DNA of 27,260 nt, taken from NCBI GenBank assembly GCA_003614735.1, contig KZ992598.1:1-27260 (forward strand). The letters are read 5' to 3'. Below, piece by piece: positions 19,913-27,260 of the stretch. Position 1 is the stretch's first letter; each line of letters begins with the position of its first letter. A program made the position numbers and the translations under genes. This DNA is from Thamnocephalis sphaerospora. Its lineage: Eukaryota; Zoopagomycota; Zoopagomycetes; Zoopagales; Sigmoideomycetaceae. The notes under the pieces are model-generated. The model worked only from the letters and a program-made list of their open reading frames with translations, was not told the origin of the DNA and made no database searches.

Positions 19913-22144
19913 ATGGACGCGATTAGCAGTTTCCTTGGAGAGCATGCTCTCGACACTTTTCTCATGGCGGATGGCGGACACGATGAGAAGAAGCAGTCCG
20001 TATCGCATGGCGCCGAGACTCCTGCAGGCGCTGTGACCACGGCGACGGAGCGCGCAGCTGCTCAGGCGACCGAGCAGCACTCATCACCGCCGTTGCCAGC
20101 GTCGTCGTTGCCGTCATCTCCGCAGAAGGAGGATGTGTCTGAGGAGGCGCTGCTGGACTTGACGACGGACCCGACCAAGGTTGTCTGGGTGCCAGCGCGG
20201 CTGCATCCAACCATCGCACCGCACGAGTTCAAGTCCTGGCTTGAGGAGCACGCGAGTGCGGTCAATCATAACGAGACCGCGCTGGGCCGGCGCAAGTCGA
20301 TTCTTTCGTTGCACTCGTACACAAAACGCGCTAGCGTGTCAATGAACGACGGCACAACGGCCACGGTTAACGAGGAGGACGCGGCTGCTGCGTCGGCGAC
20401 ATTCCACGATGTGGCCGATGACTTGTCTACCTATGATGAACAAACTTCTACACTCAAAGCTGTCCTTAAGCGCCGGCTTAGTCTGAATGTGCCAAGTAAG
20501 TACCGGCACTGCGTCATTGTTGCGCGCCTAGCCTGGAACAGCGCATCCGACCGAACCGCTTCCTTGTGCCACTGGGCCTATCCGATGTATGTGTCTTGCT
20601 GACAATACTTACCCATTCTGTCTGTACACGCTACTATATCAGAGGACTTGCTGGCTGAGGTGGAGGGCCGAGATGACGCTGCGGAGTCGTCTAGCGATCG
20701 TGGTAGCATTCGGCGGCTGGCACGAGCGCGTGCCTATCGTAGCGGCGCCATGTCGTTGGAAAACCGGGGTCCGATGTTGTCGCGGCGTGGTGCACACCGG
20801 CGCTTTACGTCGGCGATGCCGGATGGTCAGGGAGAAATGGAAAGGGATGCAAACGCCGAGGCTACGTCGCCTACGTCTGAGGATGCCGCAGACGCACCGG
20901 TCGATGGCGCGCCACGCGTTCCAATCATGGATCCGAGTATGCGCTACGCACACATGCGACACAAGGAGTTTACCGTGCTGGATCGGCCAAAGGTCGGCGA
21001 TTCGCGACCTAGTCTGGCGCTTTCTGAACGAAGTCGTACGCGATCCATGGATCCGCTGTCTGATGCTGTTGGCGAAAGGCCCATGCCAAAGACTAGGATC
21101 GCCACCGCGGTGCGTGCTAGCCGTTCGACCGACAATCTTGCGAGTGGCTTTCGGCACGATGAGGGTCTAGCGCGCTCCAACAGCTCACCGAAAAGCGGGT
21201 GGACGCACCCGGGAGATCGTGAGAATGCAGCAGGTAGCCAGCAACCGCATGATCAACAGCTACATGATCAGTCTCAAGATCAGCAATTGCGCAAAGCGGC
21301 GATATCGCTTTCTGCGCAGCGAAGGGCGGAAGCGTCGGCCAGCTCTGGCAAAAAAGGGTCGTCGTGGTCGTGGCTCTGGGGTGGTGATTCGAATCCGGAT
21401 GCAGATTCGGGCCGGACTGATAAAACGGTCGAGTCGCCCACGGCCCTGGAGGAGGCAAGCTCGCCGGCAAACTCGTATGGCCGGCACTCGGTGGACATTG
21501 AGCGTCTTGGCAGCGATATTACATCGCGACAGCGGAAAGATACTGAAAAGGAGAAGAAGAAGAAGACAGGCGGCGTTTCCTTCTTCTTTTCTTCATCCAG
21601 AAACAAGAACAAGCATGCTGTGGCCGACAGGCCAGCGGACGAGGGCGCGGACAAGTCGAAAGAGGACGGTGCGGCTCCGCCCGCAGTGGTATCCCCACCG
21701 CGGCCGCTACGGTATACCAACTACAATCGGTTTCCCATCCACATTGAGCGCGCCATCTATCGCTTGTCGCACGTCAAGTTGTCTAACCCGCGGCGACCGC
21801 TGGTCGAGCAGGTGCTCATTTCTAACATGATGTTCTGGTATTTGTCGCTGATCAGCCAGCAAGGCGAGGGTCAGTCGGCGCCAGAGGGGCGCGCAGCGCG
21901 CGAGGCGGCAGCCGTCAAAAGTCGTGTTGGAAAGGGAGGCGGCGGCCGGAAGAAGCAGAACCGGAAGAAACAGAAGCCAGTACCGCTACTGGGCCAAGAG
22001 TTTACCACGCACGCCAACAGCTCGACCGTCAGCATGTCGTCGGACGATAACGACGACGACGAGGACGACGTGCCACTCGCGCATATCCGAACCAACACTG
22101 GCACTACTGCAGCTGCTGCCGCCGTTACGGTTGCACAGACGTAG
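19913..22144 (+). CDS. ZDS1: ZDS1/ZDS2 family cell polarity and PP2A regulator
   Basis: Two exons: 19913-20495 and 20643-22144 (TAG), giving 694 aa; the intron uses GTAAGT and TATCAG, phase 1. Two family blocks frame a long disordered middle. Near residues 88-130 lies VWVPARLHPTIAPHEFKSWL followed by GRRKSILS. Towards the C-terminus lies the Zds1_C domain (YTNYNRFPIHIERAIYRLSH, VKLSNPRRPLVEQVLISNMM, FWYLSLIS). In yeast Zds proteins bind and localise PP2A-Cdc55 and affect mitotic exit and polarity; the C-terminal domain does this binding. The middle is rich in Ser, Arg and Asp with many RRxS-type sites, a lysine run (about 21550-21573) and a phenylalanine-serine stretch. The tail is basic, then acidic (SSDDNDDDEDD). 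Tandem after the RhoGAP gene, another polarity regulator. Confidence 0.92.
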
Positions 22145-22510
22145 CACTGTTGGCGGCTAAAATCTGGCGAGAGCAATGATGGCCACAGGGCGATAATGAC
22201 GGCCGCCATGGTGTAAAGATGCTCGCACCAGCTATCAAGTACGAGCGGGCTTACTGGGCATATGCTCGCCAGCCGCACTTTTTCCAGTCGCAACGCCCTG
22301 CACACTGTACATTATGCGATGGCCGGTGGACTGTGTCTGCGCTTACGATGCCTTTTTCCTATTGCACATGTGGCATCGCCCTGTGCTTCACAACCATGTG
22401 GCAGCCACTACCACCATCCTATTGCACTGATAACATAGTGGTATATAAATTGAATGTGGCAAACATCGTACGGTCTGCACAATCTCATTTGCACCATTGC
22501 GGCCTCGCCA
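22145..22510. terminator. Convergent 3' region ZDS1/RFA1
   Basis: 366 bp between two stop codons. Moderately AT-rich towards 22430-22460 (GTGGTATATAAATTG). No supported gene. Confidence 0.45.
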
Positions 22511-25303
22511 TTACGCGTACCGCTGAATCTGCTCCAGAAGCTGCTTGGAGTACGCCACTGGCTCCACCGGTGCCGCTTCAATAATGCTGTACCGCACACG
22601 TTGCACCTCCTTTGGCAGTGCGGGACCCCGGTTAGCGCACCGTTCGTGGCAACCGCTGTCGCCCAACCTACATTGTACGTCTCCTGCTTGGCACGGCAGC
22701 GGAACAGGTACGACTTGAACTGCGGACCTTTGACTGCAGCCTTGGTGGCAGAGTCGTCCGCCATCTGCAAAGCAGCCGTTGGTAACCGGCGTAATCGATG
22801 TGCATGCTGTCTCTCTTACCGTAAGAGCATGCAACTCGGTGGCGGTCTTGCCAATGAGCTGAGTGCCAATGTCGTTGAAGCACTGAAGCCACTCTTGGCC
22901 GCTGATGTCGCTTACGCAAATGCTCAAGATATAGCTGCAGCACTGCAAATATTAGCCAGCGGTGATGGATGCGCTACCGCTGCACCGATAGGCTACGCAC
23001 CGATACTCGGGAGATCCAAAATTGCGCTGACACTTTTCACAGTACCAGCTTCCGTCGCTCTCCTCTGTCACCTTTTTGTTGCAGTTCTCGCCGGGGCACG
23101 CCGGGTAATACATGCTGCTGTCGCGCATAGCCATTACAGCACCCTTCACCGTAAAATAGTCGGGCTAACGGTGCAGCTGTTAGAGCGAGCCATGCACGCG
23201 CTACAGACTACGGGTGGTGGCCTACCTTTTCGCCCATGCCTAGATTTTCGTTCTTGACCTGCTCGAATGTCTTAATTTCCTGGCGTCGGTTACCACCTGA
23301 CGTCATGCCGCCGGCGCCACCAGAGAAGCCGTTGAAGGAAGCGTTGCGGCCTCCGGTGTCATACCTGAAACGGCATACACATACGGTCAGTTAGTCGAAA
23401 CACAATGCCGGTGCACTGCGCTAAATGCTTACCACCCGCGGAGTCGGTGCGTCTCTGGAACATCCGGATTGAGAGACAGGATGGACGAGCTAAGAACTGA
23501 AAGCGACCGGCCTGCGTAGCCACAAACGAGTCAGTGGTGGACGTGCTATTGGCTGCTGTCGTGCTGCGTCTTACCCTGAAAGTCGCCTACGCGCGCGCCT
23601 TTACACGCAATAATGGGTTCTCCAGCACCGTTGAAGCTCTCCGCCTGTGCGCCCCACAGGGTTAGTCGAACTACGTGGTTTGAATCATCCACCAGAGCAA
23701 TCTCGCGCTTGTTCAGCTGTGGGTTCCGAACAGCGTAACATTATTAGAGTGGGTGCAGGTAGCAGGGCCAACGCGAAATAACATACCGGGCGCTGCTGAG
23801 TTTTGGTGATGATTTGTGTCAGCTCCTGCGTTTCCTTTGCCACACCAATAACATCTGTTGGGATGCAAATGCCATCAGCGCTCTGCATTAGATACTGTAC
23901 AAGTGGTAGTGCAGTCAATGATCACCTACCAATGATCTGGTCCTTTTCTACACTCATCAAGTCGCCAATCTTTACAAAATTGAATCGAATTGCCGGGACT
24001 GCCGATGCATTTGCGCACTGCGAATCCAAATAGGCGCCAGCACAAATGTGTCAGCGCTGCACCCACAGCATCTCTGGCTACGCTTCATCGGCACTTGCCG
24101 GAACAACTTCTGTGCCAGCTTCAAATGTCAGCTCATAGCCGTTCTGCACAGTGGAGTACTGCGACTTGGCAACGTTGACCCTAGCTCTGGAAATGTAGTA
24201 CACCTGTGCACGAAGGTTTAGTAGCGTGAAGGTGATCAAGTGAACGCCGTGCATACCTTGTTCTCCTCCAGCAGCGGGTAAAGTCGATCCACTTGATCGC
24301 GGAAGGCGGTGCCGCGGATTTCACCCTGTTGCAGTCAAACAGCATAAGCACGCTGTGGCTTGCATCCAGCGCCAACTGCACGCCATATATACGCACAGAT
24401 TCGTCCAGCAGTGTTACGTTAAACAGCTGTCCTTCGCCGCGTGCGTTCTTCCAGGTGCGGATATCTGACTTGGAGAGGACACGCGCACGAATTGTCCACC
24501 GGTTTTGGTATGGATTCAAGCTGCTAATCGGCTGCAAATCTGCAGGGTCATTTGGTCTATGTAGTCGCAAAGCGGAGCAGAGCATGGTGAGATGAACTGG
24601 CTACCGGACAAGTGCGCTTCTCTTACCCAGCGACCTGGCCAAGACCAACGTGATTGGGTGGGATGGCTGGTGTTGGGATGCTGGTGCGCGGCTGGGGTGC
24701 TGGCTGGGCTACCGGTGCTGCCGCGGATGCTGCAGGAGCTGCACCGACTACCGACGGCTCAATGGTGACCGGCTCGCCGATACGGTCAGTCACTGCGAGG
24801 ACCTCAGCGCCAAGGACGATTGCGATGCTGTATGTTTAGGCAGGCTTAGCAGCGTGGAAAAAGACGCGATACGTTATTTCTGCATACCAGCGATTCTGAA
24901 TGGCATTGCAAATGTACTTGGTCATGCGAATGACCGCATTCTTGGTCAGCCGCCCGCTCTGTACCAGGTCGTTCAGCTGAGTGGACAGCATTGCTGTAGA
25001 TGTACGCGACACCGAGCGCAAACGCATGAGCTAACGTTGCCGGGCTGTCGCGATACCGTGACCTACCCTGCATAAAGTGCTTGCCATCGGAGATAATGAA
25101 GCTAGGCGCGCGCAGGGTTAGCGCTTGCTGGTGATACATGTCCAGCGTGGCTGCTGCGCCTACCGGAAGCGCTCAGTGCTGTCGGCACTCTGCATGGGCA
25201 GCTTCTTAATGTTGATCACCTGAACCACCGGATTGGAAAGCGTCGGGTCTTCGCCCACGCCATCGTAGATTTGCCTCACAGCATTGGGAGTCAGTTGGTT
25301 CAT
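22511..25303 (-). CDS. RFA1: Replication protein A large (70 kDa) subunit
   Basis: Sixteen exons on minus: 25303-25164, 25101-25067, 24993-24888, 24827-24627, 24556-24397, 24325-24257, 24203-24099, 24017-23930, 23854-23787, 23716-23575, 23511-23433, 23364-23226, 23164-23001, 22934-22820, 22764-22672 and 22609-22511, giving 600 aa. RPA1 is the main single-strand DNA-binding subunit in replication, repair and checkpoint signalling. Domains: N-terminal OB fold (1 to about 115), an Ala/Pro linker, DBD-A from about 170 ([29 protein letters not shown]), DBD-B ([26 protein letters not shown]) and DBD-C with a zinc ribbon, Cys467, Cys472, Cys486 and Cys489 ([15 protein letters not shown]). The DBD-C end reads [16 protein letters not shown]. 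Intron 7 (24098-24018) is GC-AG (CCG|GCAAGT), which alone restores [18 protein letters not shown]. It is the most intron-rich gene here; 171 bp separate it from the next gene. Confidence 0.96.
24018..24098 (-). other. GC-AG intron in RFA1
   Basis: The donor on minus reads CCG|GCAAGT and the acceptor TTCGCAG|TGC, 81 nt, phase 0. No GT donor in the right phase gives the conserved EVVPC segment: reading through meets a TAG after DEA. Confidence 0.85.
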
Positions 25304-25474
25304 GGTGGATGTCGTGGCGAGTGTCGCGTGAAAGAAATGTCGAGCAAGAACAAGACAGTTAAGAGGCACGAGACACGCTGGAGAGAAAGGTGAACGTACA
25401 AAGGGCGTTGGTGCGAAAATCACGTACGTATTCTGACGCGCGGCTGACGCGTCATTTATTAGGTTGACTTATAA
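25304..25474. promoter_or_regulatory. Short tandem spacer between pantothenate kinase fusion gene and RFA1
   Basis: 171 bp that must hold the 3' end of the kinase-fusion gene and the RFA1 promoter, both on minus. An ACGCG-containing word (TGACGCGTCA, about 25447-25456) lies about 145 bp upstream of the RFA1 ATG and resembles an MluI cell-cycle box (ACGCGT), which in yeasts controls DNA-replication genes. Functional use here is inference. Confidence 0.4.
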
Positions 25475-27260
25475 TCACGGCGACAATGCGTCTGCTGCTG
25501 CTGGCGGTTGCTCAAACAGACACATGCCGCAATAAACATCGGTGCCTAGTGTTGCTGCTGCCCATTTGTTTTTGAATACGGCAATCTTTAGCGAGTCGCA
25601 TGTAAACTTTGCGTAAAAGTTGGTGTGGATGGCACGGCCCATACCCTGCAGAAACCGACAATGACTTAGCGGAGTGCTAGATAAAACGGTGACACATAGT
25701 GGATAACTTACCTCAATGATGACCAGATCCACTGATTGGCACTGTACGACAAGATCCTCACTTAGACGGCGCAGGTCCAAGCATGGACTGTCGCTGCCGG
25801 TTCCAATCACTGTTAAATGGCCGGCTTTCCAGGCTTGCGCAATTTCGTCGTCGATTTCGGCGATGCGTGGAATGACCGCCGTGAGCTCGTTTGCCTGTTG
25901 GCGAGAGGGTGCGCATTGAGCAAGTGATATTGGCGGCTGCTCATTACTTGCACTGTGCGGCGGCCAAAGATCGCACACTACTTACCGTAATATCGTTCAG
26001 TGCAGGAACTGTATTGGCGGCAAGGATGACGCGTGTGCCCTGCTTCAGGAGATAGCGAACAAATGGAATTACGCCCAGCACCGCATCCGCACCGCTGTTG
26101 TCGACAAACATCACTGCCTGTTGGTATGCAGGTCCGTTGAGAACGCGTGCGATAAAGTCATCTGCCTGGTAAAAGGCGCTAGGACGCGTGATGCGCTCGC
26201 CAGCCGTCTCAAATGCCAGCTCTCCATTGCGCAGCAGCTCTAGCGTTTGATTAGAACCCCAGTCAAACATATTGCCTAGACGCGTAGCAAGAATGAGGCG
26301 CAGTGGTTAGTGGGGTGATTGTTTGCCGCAACATACTGCTTGACATACCAGCTAATACACCGTCGATAAGCGCACGCAAGCGTATGCTTTCGTCAGAGAT
26401 GTCGTCAAGGCGCGCCAACAACGCCGGCAGGCTTGCCAGCGAAGCAGCCACCTCCCGGCGCTTGACTGGCTCAAAGATATCGTAAAAGCCAAACTCGTGT
26501 AGACACCGTTCGCGAAGGTCCAGCAGGCTGCGCACCGTCAGTGCTCCATACACACCGGGATTGTTGCGTAGGCGGTCCAAATGTTTGCGGAAAACATCGT
26601 TGAATCTGGCCACCCGCTTTCGGGCATTCACCGGGTCGTCAGGCTGCCATTCGATCGCCAGCTGCCCCATGTTGCTAAGGTTACGTTCCAGCGCCGCTGT
26701 CCAGTACTGGTGGTCGGCGTCGTTCGCTAGCGAAAAGGTATCGGGCAAGTAGCTGCGTACATCTGCCAGTTTGGGTAGCGGGGCAAGACCGCTTGGCAGC
26801 GAATCGAGCGTGCCCAGTGCATTCACCGAGCTATCTGCAATTGTCGTGGCAACGGTAAAGTTTTCGGAAAAGGATGCGCGCATTCGGTTGCTCTGATGCA
26901 TCAAGAATGCGCCTACGGCGCCCAGGTATCCTTCGTGGCGCAGGAAGAATGCCTTCATCGTGTCTCCCGACCAGAATTTGATTGCATACGACAGCGTGCT
27001 CATGGTAACGGGGTGTCCTAGCATTCCATCAATGTCAGCTGACTTTTACACACAGTGCTCTGTCCAGTGGCTTACCCCGAATAAAGTAGCCGCCAAAGTA
27101 GATTCGTGTTAGTCCGTGATTTTTGGCATTGAGATGCGCAATCTGGCCAATATTATTACTGACAGGAAACAGATGTGTAAGCGCTCAGGCATGCTACGTC
27201 CCGACAGGATGCGCTGACATACCTGATCATAAAGAGCAACGATCGAGCAACATCGTCGTT
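25475..27260 (-). CDS. Pantothenate kinase-DUF89 phosphatase fusion (PANK4-like), N-terminus outside window
   Basis: Six exons on minus, the first cut by the window edge: 27260-27223, 27158-27076, 27017-26349, 26275-25986, 25894-25712 and 25645-25475 (stop). All junctions keep phase. The start is the C-terminal part of a type II pantothenate kinase domain (DVARSLLFMISNNIGQIAHL, IYFGGYFIRGHPVTMSTLSY, FFLRHEGYLGAVGAFL). An intermediate region (LPDTFSLANDADHQYW onward) leads into a DUF89/ARMT1-like metal phosphatase domain: AGNMFDWGSNQTLELL, the metal-site motif VMFVDNSGADAVLG, RVILAANTVPALND, and the C-terminal GMGRAIHTNFYAKFTCDSLK with a final KNKWAAATLG. Plant PANK2 and animal PANK4 share this layout; the phosphatase acts on 4'-phosphopantetheine and related metabolites, limiting CoA synthesis. 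Whether the kinase is active cannot be judged because its catalytic part is missing. Confidence 0.93.

Noticed and set aside
1-27260. Mobile elements, CRISPR arrays, tRNA or rRNA genes, phage or defence systems.
   Set aside because: No terminal repeats, transposase or reverse-transcriptase motifs, regular spaced repeats or tRNA-like cloverleafs were seen; the gene content is ordinary nuclear housekeeping.

Overview
The window is gene-dense nuclear DNA from a fungus. Thirteen spliced protein-coding genes could be traced, with about 78 short introns, mostly 50-100 nt. Many introns carry a CTAAC-type branch site 10-25 nt before the acceptor. A Zds1-type polarity gene and an F-BAR/RhoGAP of the Rgd1 type point to fungi. 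High intron density, GC-rich coding DNA and the look of the ribosomal protein S4e sequence suggest a basidiomycete, possibly Ustilaginomycotina (Malassezia-like). That placement is inference. I see no mobile element, tRNA, rRNA or CRISPR array.

Left part (1-5142): the 3' part of a large, weakly recognised gene (possibly SAC3/GANP-like) converges on COX10 (heme A pathway). COX10 diverges from ALG5 (dolichyl-phosphate glucosyltransferase). After ALG5 comes a GC-poor spacer at about 4683-5010. Middle (5143-14233): eIF4E (minus) and RPS4 (plus) share a 1.07 kb divergent spacer full of TG/CA repeats. The actin capping protein alpha subunit (minus) diverges from a UBC8/UBE2H-type ubiquitin-conjugating enzyme (plus), which converges on kynureninase (minus). 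Right part (14234-27260): the pyruvate dehydrogenase E2 subunit, an Rgd1-like F-BAR/RhoGAP protein and a ZDS1 homolog lie in tandem on plus. RFA1 (replication protein A large subunit) and a pantothenate kinase-DUF89 fusion lie in tandem on minus, the latter running off the right edge.

Nearly all genes are housekeeping: respiration and acetyl-CoA/CoA metabolism (COX10, LAT1, pantothenate kinase), translation (eIF4E, RPS4), NAD precursor or tryptophan metabolism (kynureninase), cytoskeleton and polarity (capping protein, RhoGAP, ZDS1), glycosylation (ALG5), ubiquitin (UBC8) and DNA replication (RFA1). I see no defence, toxin or secondary-metabolite cluster. The most interesting signals are at gene-structure level: two GC-AG introns, a recurrent GTRCGT class of 5' splice sites, in-phase stop-free introns in kynureninase and capping protein, the GC-poor trough after ALG5, and the kinase-phosphatase fusion. 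Exon boundaries were derived by hand from reading-frame continuity, splice consensus and family knowledge; no RNA evidence was available.
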